A DNA stretch of 19,975 bases, from contig JAQVPP010000006.1 of NCBI GenBank assembly GCA_028702045.1, positions 1-19,975 on the forward strand, read 5' to 3'. The notes under the pieces were generated by a model. It saw only the letters and a list, made by a program, of their open reading frames with translations. It ran no database searches and had not been told where the DNA came from. The position numbers were made by a program, and so were the translations under genes. Shown here piece after piece: positions 9,654-16,304 of this stretch. Source of the stretch: Minisyncoccota bacterium (GTDB lineage: Bacteria; Patescibacteriota; Minisyncoccia; UBA6257; JAKLIH01). Position 1 is the first letter of the stretch. Every line of letters starts with the position of its first letter.

Positions 9654-10163
9654 ATGATTAATAACAGAAGATCAACTTCAGAATCATCTACGCCACAGAT
9701 AAACAGAAAGTTAGTATGTTTATTTGTATGTATGGGACTTTTCTTAAGTCTTGGCTATTCTGAGGTTTTAGGCAAGTCTATCACCTGTCCTATTGAGGTT
9801 AATGAGGTTTCTGAAACATCATTAAGCCAAATATATTTGTCAAAAAATACAAAAAATAATTTTCCTGTTGCAGCTCAAGCAACCTTGACTGCATACAACT
9901 CGGAAGTAGGACAAACAGATGACACTCCATTTATCACAGCTTCTGGAGACAGAGTTGAGTATGGTGTTATAGCTGCTAACTGGTTACCATTTGGTACTAA
10001 GGTAGTTATCCCAGAACTTTTCGGAGACGATATCTTTATTGTTAAAGACAGAATGAATAAAAGATTTAACGATACAAATAAAATAGATATCTGATTAGCA
10101 GATAAGTCAGAAGCAATCGAGTTTGGTGTCAAAAACGTCGAAGTTACTATTTACCCAATATAA
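9654..10163 (+). CDS. Secreted/membrane-anchored 3D-domain (RlpA/MltA-like barrel) protein
   Basis: The 169-residue protein has one hydrophobic segment (about 20-36), which could be a signal anchor, then a short linker and a 3D domain (about 75-169). The 3D domain is a double-psi beta-barrel found in MltA-like and resuscitation-factor-like wall enzymes. Visible features: TLTAYNSEVGQTDDTPFITASGDRVEYGVIAANWLPFGTKVVIPE, then the Asp-bearing motifs VKDRMN (D132) and KIDIWLADKSEAIEFG (D145). UGA at 10092-10094 encodes W147; CPR homologues read DIWFP or DIWM here, so Trp fits. As a stop, UGA would remove the last strands and one of the conserved Asp regions. Whether it cleaves glycan or only binds it cannot be told. 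It is transcribed alone and ends at a bidirectional terminator shared with the MscS gene. Confidence 0.88.
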
Positions 10164-10172
10164 AATTAATAA

Positions 10173-10206
10173 AAATAAAGCAGGCCCGCAAGGGTCTGTT
10201 TTATTT
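10173..10206. terminator. Bidirectional terminator between the 3D gene and the MscS gene
   Basis: A 15-bp stem: AAATAAAG plus CAGGCCC (10173-10187) pairs with GGGTCTG plus TTTTATTT (10192-10206), with a GCAA tetraloop and two G-T wobbles. It has a T-run on either strand and stands only 9 bases past the 3D stop. The last bases cover the UAA of the MscS gene (10201-10203), so the MscS stop codon lies inside the stem. Confidence 0.85.
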
Positions 10207-11175
10207 ATGTAAAAATCTTAAAAAATATGTAAGCACAGAATCCATTGATCTATAATTCTCTGCTCCAAGTACTAATCTGTAATATACTTTATCATCAGCT
10301 ATCTTTGTAAAATATAGTCTAGGAATAAAGTTAGGCACAGCCCCAGCACACTCTCTTTGAGTCTTTATTGCACTATCTAATATTTTCTTTTCAGTTTTTT
10401 TAATTCCAGCCTTTGCCAAAAATTCTCCTTCATAATTAACATACATAACATCATCATCATAACAAGAGTTAATGATACTAGATGTAGCTATTTTAGAGCA
10501 AGGAACAATAATCTTGTTATTGTCTTTATCCTTTAGCAATATATTAGTCACATTGATATCTTCTACATATCCTTCTACTGTAGGTCAAGACTTTACTACT
10601 ACATAATCACCTATTTGTATCTTCTTCTCTGACACTATACTAAGCCCTGCGAAAAAGTTAGACAAAGTATTTTGCAAAGCAAGACCAATTACAACAGAAG
10701 CAACTCCAAAAGTAGTAAGCAAAGGAACTATAGAAATATGGAAATATGTAAGAATCAAAACAAGATCAACAAGTAAGATAATAAACAAAATAACATTATT
10801 CAAATATTTAGGGATCCTATTAACATTTTTCTGAGTAGTGAGCACATGTGCAAAAATAAATGACAATATCTTAAAAATAAAAAACGAAATAAGTAAAATT
10901 AGTAAAACAATAAAGGTGTCAAATATAGTAGAAAAGTAATTTGTAAATAAGTTACTAAATAATCAATGCAATGCACACACACAAAAAATTAAATGAAATG
11001 TAGGAACTAATTGAATAAAAATAAAATCATCTAATTTAGTTCTACTTTTCTTAGCTAAATATACTAGACCCTTTCTAATTAATAAAAATAAGATATTTAA
11101 AAATAAAAAAACCAAAGAAAAATACATAACTAATTCCAATGGTTTTTTTAATAAATTTTGTATGAATTCATTCAT
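10201..11175 (-). CDS. MscS-family mechanosensitive ion channel
   Basis: The 324-residue protein has several hydrophobic helices (about 12-34, 50-70, 82-108, 124-146), then the MscS pore helix and beta domain: LLTTFGVASVVIGLALQNTLSNFFAGLSIVSEKKIQIGDYVVVKS (about 150-196), with the Ala/Gly-rich pore pattern and the NxxSNxxxG motif of the family. Such channels open under membrane tension to release solutes during osmotic downshock. UGA at 10963-10965 (W71) and 10585-10587 (W197) joins three fragments. Neither position is strongly conserved, so they neither support nor contradict Trp on their own. The C-terminal cytoplasmic part is short (about 210-324). The gene starts 15 bases after tRNA-Val on the same strand, so the two may share a transcript. 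Its stop codon lies inside the shared terminator stem. Confidence 0.88.
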
Positions 11176-11189
11176 AAATATATATTTAG

Positions 11190-11263
11190 TGGACGCGACA
11201 GGACTCGAACCTGTGACCTCTACAATGTCAATGTAGCACTCTAACCAGCTGAGCTACGTGTCC
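11190..11263 (-). tRNA. tRNA-Val(GAC)
   Basis: The 74-base cloverleaf reads GGACACG (acceptor), GCTC D-stem, anticodon stem CTACA/TGTAG with loop TTGACAT giving anticodon GAC, T-arm ACAGG-TTCGAGT-CCTGT, CGCGTCC, discriminator A. The acceptor stem has an A-C mismatch at the fifth pair (A5/C68), and the D-stem has one G-T wobble. CCA is not encoded: CTA follows the last pair, so it must be added after transcription. All invariant positions I checked (T33, TTCGA) are present. Confidence 0.95.
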
Positions 11264-11401
11264 ATTTTAAAATATATTTAAAATTAAAAGCATTTTAAAG
11301 AATAAAAAATTTTAAACAACAAACTTTAATTTTTTAAATATATTGTATTATTAATTTACCATATAACAACAAAAAAATCAATTGAAAAAAATAAAAAAAT
11401 T
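11264..11401. other. AT-rich intergenic spacer between the AAA ATPase and tRNA-Val
   Basis: This 138-base spacer is almost pure A/T. The only support I see is a candidate promoter for tRNA-Val and the MscS gene. No convincing hairpin terminator follows the AAA ATPase stop at 11402; only T-rich runs are present on the minus strand. Confidence 0.5.
11353..11381 (-). promoter_or_regulatory. Candidate promoter for tRNA-Val and the MscS gene
   Basis: On the minus strand, TTGATT (11381-11376), 17 bp, TAAATT (11358-11353). The tRNA 5' end would lie about 83 bases downstream. The region is extremely AT-rich, so chance matches are likely. Confidence 0.4.
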
Positions 11402-12658
11402 TTAAAACTTAAAAGCTTCCTGATAAAAAGAATCAAAAGGAATAAATTTAACCACCATTCCGTCCTTCTCTACTTTTTTGGCAATATTTTTGGTAATAAC
11501 AAAAAGATTATGACAACTTAATTCTTCGCTTGCTTTTATCAAAGATCTAATCTCTCTATTCTCTGTTTTAGTATTGAAAATATCATAACACACTTGTACT
11601 AAAGCAGTAACCTTTACTCCTTGTTTTATTATAAAATCAACCTCATATCCACCCTTAGTTCTATAGTAGAAAAAGTCATAATTAGGGACAATTCCTTTTT
11701 TTAGCAATTCTGTAAAAACTAAATTTTCAAAAAAGAAACCAGTATTTTCAGAATTAAATAAATTTTTATACATTAAAAAACTGTTATCATAAAAATATAC
11801 TTTTTGTTTTGAAGATATGCTTTTTGAAGGTTTAAAATTAAATTCATATAAAAAAGCACAAATATAACTTTTTTCTAAATAATCAAAATATTTTTTCAAA
11901 GTCCTATAGTTTTTCACATCAGTAATCTTAGAAATCTCAGACAAATTCAGTATCTGGCAAAAATTAGAAATCAAGTAGCTAACCAAAGAATCCATACTAG
12001 AATAGTTTCTAATATTATATTTTTTAATAATATCTTTATAAATAATAGAATAAAGTAAATCTGAGATATATGAAAAAGGAGATACCTTATTTACAATCAC
12101 TTCTGGGAAACCTCCGTTTTTTAAGAAAAAATCAAAAGAGTCTAAGCTAGGGGCATTCTCTTCTCCTATCGCAACCAGAAATTCTCCATAACTAAAAGGA
12201 AAAATACTAAAAGAAACATATCTTCCTGTTAGGCTACTAGCACATTTTGTGTTCAGTAAATCAGAGTTAGATCCAGTTATATAAATATTATATCCTTCTT
12301 TTTCTAGTTTGTGTAAAAACAATTCTCAATTAGGCATATTTTGAATTTCATCAAATAAGACTAGTTTAGTTTCTCCATATATCTGATGTAATTCATGCAA
12401 GAAACTATTTTGACTTTCAATGTTAGTAATAACATCACTATCATCAAAATTAACATACATAAAATCTTTATCTTTTAAAAATAGTAATAAAAAAGTAGAC
12501 TTGCCCACTCTTCTAGGACCCCTTAATACCTTGATCAATGAAGGGTTAGATAGTTCTTCATTTTTATTATTTAAAAACCTAGGCACAAATGACTCTTTAG
12601 AAAAATTATCTTTAAAAGACTTTTGTTTTAATAAGGCTTCTCTTAGTATATTATTCAT
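11402..12658 (-). CDS. AAA+ ATPase with DUF4143 C-terminal domain
   Basis: The 418-residue protein has a Walker A motif GPRRVGKST (about 45-53), Walker B LVLFDEIQN (about 98-106), the family motif IQNMPNWELFLHKL, and sensor ITGSNSDLL. UGA at 12326-12328 encodes W111; IQN.P.WE..L is one of the most constant motifs of this family, which makes this a very strong Trp site. The C-terminal DUF4143 part has GYEVDFII and LVQVCYDI, corresponding to the D/E-x-K-type fold but with QVCYD instead of EVK, a variant also known from members that read 'IQVCYDL...TREREI'. Nuclease activity is therefore doubtful. The biological role of the family is not established; links to DNA or toxin-antitoxin-like behaviour have been proposed. 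The gene stands alone behind a strong promoter and an unusual repeat leader (12675-12798). Confidence 0.9.
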
Positions 12659-12674
12659 AATAATTTAGTTTAAT

Positions 12675-12776
12675 TTAACCCCAATACAACATTTTATTCC
12701 TTTTTATTGTATTAGGGATAGCGTAATACAACATTTTATTCCTTTTTATTGTATTAGGGATAGCGTAATACAACAT
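12675..12776 (-). CDS. Possible leader peptide ORF (33 codons) made of 14-residue repeats
   Basis: ATG at 12774-12776 is preceded by AAGGAG at a 5-base spacing, one of the best ribosome-binding sites in a window where most genes have none. The 42-bp DNA repeat equals 14 codons, so the frame stays open across the whole array: MLYYAIPNTIKRNK twice, then MLYWG and UAA at 12675-12677. The AAA ATPase ATG follows after 16 bases, close enough for translational coupling or reinitiation. Each repeat carries its own SD-like AAGGA plus in-frame ATG. The open frame could be a by-product of the repeat sequence, since 42 is divisible by three, so existence of the peptide is unproven. Confidence 0.4.
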   Translation of the reverse strand: MLYYAIPNTIKRNKMLYYAIPNTIKRNKMLYWG

Positions 12777-12798
12777 TTTACTCCTTTTTATTGTATTA
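12683..12798 (-). repeat. Three tandem 42-bp units with internal dyads, in the AAA ATPase leader
   Basis: Units begin at 12683, 12725 and 12767 with exact 42-bp spacing; the third lacks the last 11-bp linker. Each unit holds AATACAA, 17 bases, TTGTATT. In the third unit the arms extend to a perfect 10 bp, CGTAATACAA (12764-12773) and TTGTATTACG (12791-12800). Units 1 and 2 are identical, and unit 3 differs by one base in the loop (GGAGT for GGAAT on the minus strand). The promoter places the array inside the transcript, so it can act as DNA operator or as RNA hairpins with SD and AUG in the loops. Confidence 0.9.
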
Positions 12799-12805
12799 CG
12801 ATATA

Positions 12806-12833
12806 ATTATATCAAATTTTAAAGAAAAGTCAA
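12806..12833 (-). promoter_or_regulatory. Strong promoter of the AAA ATPase leader
   Basis: On the minus strand, TTGACT (12833-12828), 16 bp, TATAAT (12811-12806), with TGA before the -10 making an extended -10. The predicted start is near 12799, at the outer edge of the third repeat dyad, so a protein bound to that dyad would block initiation. Confidence 0.8.
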
Positions 12834-12842
12834 GTGATTTTC

Positions 12843-12885
12843 CCAAAAATATTGCTTTTTTTACACTGAAAGGCAAGATTTTTGG
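12843..12885. repeat. Imperfect 13-bp inverted repeat upstream of the AAA ATPase promoter
   Basis: CCAAAAATATTGC (12843-12855) and GCAAGATTTTTGG (12873-12885) pair with one mismatch around a 17-base loop. On the plus strand it is followed by a T-rich run, but no plus-strand gene precedes it. It could be a relic element or a second barrier to read-through from the gene above. Nothing else is evident between 12834 and 12932. Confidence 0.45.
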
Positions 12886-12932
12886 CTTTTTTATTGCTTT
12901 TACGTACAATAATCAATACATATGGAAATAAA

Positions 12933-12955
12933 AAACACCCCATAAAGAGGTGTTT
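12933..12955 (-). terminator. Terminator of surface protein gene 1
   Basis: Arms AAACACC (12933-12939) and GGTGTTT (12949-12955) enclose a 9-base loop, 6 bases past the UAA. A T-rich tail follows on the minus strand. The ACACC/GGTGT core recurs in the terminators after the other surface genes. Confidence 0.75.
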
Positions 12956-12960
12956 AATTA

Positions 12961-15309
12961 TTAAGCTTCAATGTCTAAAAATATACTTCCCCCACTAACA
13001 TTATCTCCTGTAATTGATATTTGAGTCTCGTCTGGCTTATATGCCACAATATCATCAGTAGCAACAGATATAGCAGTTAAAGTAGTGTCTTCTGTTATTA
13101 AAGAATTGTTTAAAATATATTTGGCCGTTAAAGTAGCACTGCCCTCCCCTCCTACATCAAAGGATAAATTATTAAACGATACCGATGTAGCATATGACTT
13201 AGATGAAAGCTCTGTTGCTCCATTAAACAGCTTTACAGATGTAATATAGTCAACATCAGGCACAGTAACATCTATACTAGATACTGTAGCAGTTGCTGTC
13301 CCAGCATTAGACAAGGTAAAGTTCATTGCAGTTGCAGTTGTTGTATCTCCTTCATCTAACACTACTGTGCTATTCTCATTACTTCCACTTAAAGCTATTC
13401 TAGCATCATTATCCTCTTCATACATATAAAGGGATGAAGTTTTAATATCAGTAATACCATAATTATATTGATACCCTGTACCACTTGTATCAGATCCAAA
13501 AGGTACACTGGTTATATCCATATAGTAGTATCCAGTAGAAGGTACGTCAGTAATTCTTGCACTTATAACCACATTGCCATACGATCCAGAAGTTAGGTAC
13601 TTAACATTCTCACTACTTGAGCTAAGCCCAGAGGCATCTACAGCATAATCAGTAATAGTTGCTGAATATCCAGCTGAATCATTTTTTAACTTAACAATAA
13701 AGTTTTCAGTAGGAGTAGATCCAGCTAATGTATTTAAGTATAAAGTACCTCCAGAAGCAGTAATTTTGAAAGTAACACTAGCATCTCCTTCTGTGCTACT
13801 TGTATCTGGTACTGCAGCAAAAGAATTAGTCACAAAGGCAAACAAAGGTATAACCTTAAATGGGTGCAAATGACCACCTGTAACAGTAGATCCAGTAGCT
13901 GTAATAGTATCTTCTCCAGCAGTGATAGCAGTTATCCCCGATGGAGCTAAAGTACATCCATATATAGTATCAGTTGCATCTTTTTTCACAGTATACTTAA
14001 CTGTAAAGTCTTGAGAAGTTTCTGCTGGCAATGTATGATCAATATTAGCAAAGGCTACTCCACTAGTATAGTACTCACTATCAATGAGAGTACTTCCTTG
14101 ATACAAAAATATTTCAGAAATTTCAGAACTAGGAGTAGTACAAGTAAAGGAAAGATTCTTAAGAGTAACTGCTCCCTCTTCTCCATTAGATAATGAGAAA
14201 TAGATAGCAGGAACATTTTCTGTAGCAGTATTATCGTTAATTTCTACAGCCCTCTCTGTATTACTTGATGATGCAATTAACTCTACTTCAGCATTAAGCA
14301 CTGCAGTTGTAAGGCTAACTTCATTTTCACTTAATCCACTAGTTGGCGCATAACCAATAAGGCCTAGTTCATCACTATATCTAATAGCATTGCCAGGTAA
14401 GGAAAAAGAAATAGTCTCTAGTGTTTGAGGAAAGGCAGCATCTGCCTGTACAAATAATTGTTGTGTACTTCCGTAAGTAATATCTAGATCTAAATCATTA
14501 AACCTAACAGTATAGTCTCTACCATAATTATTAGTAATAATATTTTCTTCCGATATCTCTATTGTACTTATAGCAGTTCCTCCTGCTTCAGTAGCCAGAG
14601 ATAATGAATCAAGTACATGCCAAGGCATTTGATGATCATCTGTAGTCATCTTGATATCAACTCTATGCACTGTAATATTTGACTGATGTGCTTCAAGAAT
14701 TGTATGATATACTACTTCGCTAGTGGAATCTTTACTTAGCTGAGATACTACACTCCCTGCGCCTGCTATTGCAGTTAAGTAACCTTCTCGATTACTTGCT
14801 GATGTAGTAGTAGTTGTTTCATCCGTTGCTTCAGCCGATGTAGTAGTAGTTGTTTCTCCAGCAACAGTTGTGACAGTGGTGCCACTAGTAGTTACTGTAG
14901 TTTCAGCCACATAATCAGTACAAAACTCATCATTAAGTGCTTTCCTAGTTAATGGTCCTACATATCCAGTATTATCAATGCCGTTATTAGATTGATATTC
15001 TTTTACAGCAGCTAGTGTCTGAGATCCAAAATATCCAGTAGGATCTTGTATACCTATTACCTTCTGTAATTTAGTTACCATATAATTCCTTTGCCCATAT
15101 TTTAGGTTAGAATAAAAACAATATTTTTCTTGAGAACTAGTAACATTAAAAGTATTAGAGTTATTCATCCTAGCCTGCTGTAAAGCAATGATTTGTTGTT
15201 GCAGTTGAATAATTAAATTAATTAAAATTTGTAAATCAATTTCTTGCCCATAGCTAATTCCAGGAACTAGCATAAATAAGCATAAAACAATAGCAATAAA
15301 TTTTTTCAT
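12961..15309 (-). CDS. Surface protein 1: signal peptide, Gln-rich helix, peptidoglycan-binding domain, beta-rich body
   Basis: The 782-residue protein starts at MKKFIAIVLC, a clear signal peptide (about 1-21). The frame extends further upstream, but the promoter at 15341-15369 and the signal peptide decide this start. A Gln-rich helix follows (IIQLQQQIIALQQ, about 33-46), then a peptidoglycan-binding type-1 domain (about 68-127: YGQRNYMVTKLQK..GYFGSQTLAAVKEYQSNNG...GYVGPLTRKAL), a Thr-rich linker (about 136-171), and a long Ser/Thr/Gly-rich body of predicted beta domains. The body includes VHRVDIKMTTDDHQMPWHVLDSLSL and YGITDIKTSSLYMYEED, both shared with the two paralogues to the right. Likely role: a wall-anchored surface or S-layer-like coat protein. 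It is the most divergent of the three paralogues and extends beyond the shared YGLTDFKTNSIY point. It has no UGA codon, and its single Trp is UGG. Confidence 0.82.
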   Translation of the reverse strand: MKKFIAIVLCLFMLVPGISYGQEIDLQILINLIIQLQQQIIALQQARMNNSNTFNVTSSQEKYCFYSNLKYGQRNYMVTKLQKVIGIQDPTGYFGSQTLAAVKEYQSNNGIDNTGYVGPLTRKALNDEFCTDYVAETTVTTSGTTVTTVAGETTTTTSAEATDETTTTTSASNREGYLTAIAGAGSVVSQLSKDSTSEVVYHTILEAHQSNITVHRVDIKMTTDDHQMPWHVLDSLSLATEAGGTAISTIEISEENIITNNYGRDYTVRFNDLDLDITYGSTQQLFVQADAAFPQTLETISFSLPGNAIRYSDELGLIGYAPTSGLSENEVSLTTAVLNAEVELIASSSNTERAVEINDNTATENVPAIYFSLSNGEEGAVTLKNLSFTCTTPSSEISEIFLYQGSTLIDSEYYTSGVAFANIDHTLPAETSQDFTVKYTVKKDATDTIYGCTLAPSGITAITAGEDTITATGSTVTGGHLHPFKVIPLFAFVTNSFAAVPDTSSTEGDASVTFKITASGGTLYLNTLAGSTPTENFIVKLKNDSAGYSATITDYAVDASGLSSSSENVKYLTSGSYGNVVISARITDVPSTGYYYMDITSVPFGSDTSGTGYQYNYGITDIKTSSLYMYEEDNDARIALSGSNENSTVVLDEGDTTTATAMNFTLSNAGTATATVSSIDVTVPDVDYITSVKLFNGATELSSKSYATSVSFNNLSFDVGGEGSATLTAKYILNNSLITEDTTLTAISVATDDIVAYKPDETQISITGDNVSGGSIFLDIEA

Positions 15310-15340
15310 AATATAATATAGATTAAAATAATATAGATAT

Positions 15341-15369
15341 AGTATAAAATAAAAAAACACCACTATCAA
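15341..15369 (-). promoter_or_regulatory. Promoter of surface protein gene 1
   Basis: On the minus strand, TTGATA (15369-15364), 17 bp, TATACT (15346-15341). The -35 lies inside the loop and stem of the preceding terminator, so terminator and promoter are interlocked. The leader to the ATG is about 25 bases. Confidence 0.65.
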
Positions 15370-15381
15370 GTGGTATTTTTT
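15351..15381 (-). terminator. Terminator of the 269-residue secreted protein gene
   Basis: ACCACT (15359-15364) and AGTGGT (15369-15374) around a 4-base loop, extended by A/T pairs and one wobble. T-rich on both strands. It sits 10 bases past the UAA at 15391-15393. Confidence 0.75.
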
Positions 15382-15390
15382 AAAATAACA

Positions 15391-16200
15391 TTATTTTACT
15401 CCAAGTGCATTTAAAATTCAGTTAAATACTCTGTTCTCTCTCCTTGCCTGTACCTTAATAGGAACTTCTTTTTTAACAGGATGAACCTTAGCTTCTTTCA
15501 CACAACTTCCATAATTATCAAATTCACCCTCATCATCTTGTCTACAGAAACCATCATCTCCTATTGTTCATCTTGTAGTATTACCTTTATTGTTAATCTC
15601 TTCTTCAACAACCTCATCTTCATTCTCTTCAACAATCTCTTCTTCAACAACCTCATCTTCAATTATTTGTTCTTTATGTAGTTGTTTTTTTTCTTGAATC
15701 TGTTCCTTAATCTCTACAGAAATTAACTTATTATTTGTCTGATCTATATCAAATCCATGTAAAGGTATATATCCACAATTTTCTCTACAATGAAGTAGTG
15801 AGTTATATTCCCCTTCTCCTTCTACATTAACCTCACATCTTCATAATATTGTTTTGTGATTTTCTGTATCAATGCTATCTACTTTATCAGGATATTTTTC
15901 TGCAATCTTATCTATTATTTCATCAGCTATGTCTTGCTTAACACAATCAAAAGTAAAAGCACCATTTCTTTTTTGAGCATTAACTGGCTCTTCATTATCA
16001 ATTACCTTTTGTATAGCTTGTGGTTTAGGTTTATTCATAAATTTAAAAATATTAGCATAAAACTGCTCTTGTTTAAGTTTCTCTACTTGGTTAAATAAGC
16101 TTTTAGCTACAAGCAATAGATATTGATCTTGTGTTATCCCAAAAGAAAAAGATGGAATAAATATAGCTAAGCAAATAATTATTGCAAATATTTTTTTCAT
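15391..16200 (-). CDS. Secreted 269-residue acidic protein of unknown function
   Basis: I do not recognise a family. The gene reads through three UGA codons (W120 at 15841-15843, W211 at 15568-15570, W261 at 15418-15420) to UAA at 15391. A signal peptide, MKKIFAIIICLAIFIPSFSFG, is followed by a short helix (about 25-55), a region with several Cys residues (DCVKQDI, WRCEVNVEGEGEYNSLLHCRENCGY) that may form disulfides, an acidic stretch with a repeat EDEVVEEEI (about 180-205, two copies), a further Cys pair (GFCRQDDEGEFDNYGSC), and a basic C-terminus ending NWILNALGVK. The last 151 residues would be missed under the standard code. It lies between surface genes 1 and 2 on the same strand with its own promoter and terminator, so it is probably exported and may work with these surface proteins; that is inferred from position. 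Confidence 0.75.
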
Positions 16201-16226
16201 AGTAAATATTTAATATATATATGTAT

Positions 16227-16255
16227 AGTATAAAAAGAAATAAAGAAAATGTCAA
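16227..16255 (-). promoter_or_regulatory. Promoter of the 269-residue secreted protein gene
   Basis: On the minus strand, consensus TTGACA (16255-16250), 17 bp, TATACT (16232-16227). It directly abuts the terminator of surface gene 2 (16258-16290). The best -35 in the window. Confidence 0.75.
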
Positions 16256-16257
16256 AT

Positions 16258-16290
16258 AAAAAACACCCTTGCCAAAGCAAAAGTGTTTTT
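16258..16290 (-). terminator. Terminator of surface protein gene 2
   Basis: A 12-bp stem AAACACCCTTGC (16261-16272) / GCAAAAGTGTTT (16277-16288) with two G-T wobbles, a CAAA loop and A/T extension. It lies 14 bases past the UAA of the gene, with a T-rich tail on the minus strand. Confidence 0.85.
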
Positions 16291-16304
16291 ATATAGTCTA
16301 CAGT

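Noticed and set aside
7017..12658. Split or pseudogenised pnp, MscS and AAA ATPase genes
   Set aside because: Each break is a single in-frame UGA with no frameshift, and the flanking sequence stays conserved; the same is seen in essential genes.
11402..12658. DUF4143 ATPase as part of a known toxin-antitoxin or defence operon
   Set aside because: The gene stands alone with no partner gene; the C-terminal motif has QVCYD in place of the D/E-x-K nuclease residues. No defence genes are nearby.
12683..12798. CRISPR array
   Set aside because: The units are contiguous 42-bp direct repeats with no unique spacers, only three copies, and no cas genes nearby.
15310..15369. Start of surface protein 1 at 15369
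   Set aside because: The extra 20 residues precede a clear MKK signal peptide and overlap the promoter and terminator; the start at 15309 fits both.
15595..15662. Microsatellite-like GAA/GTT repeats as a phase-variable tract
   Set aside because: The repeats encode EDEVVEEEI twice in frame with unit differences and are not a simple run likely to slip frame.
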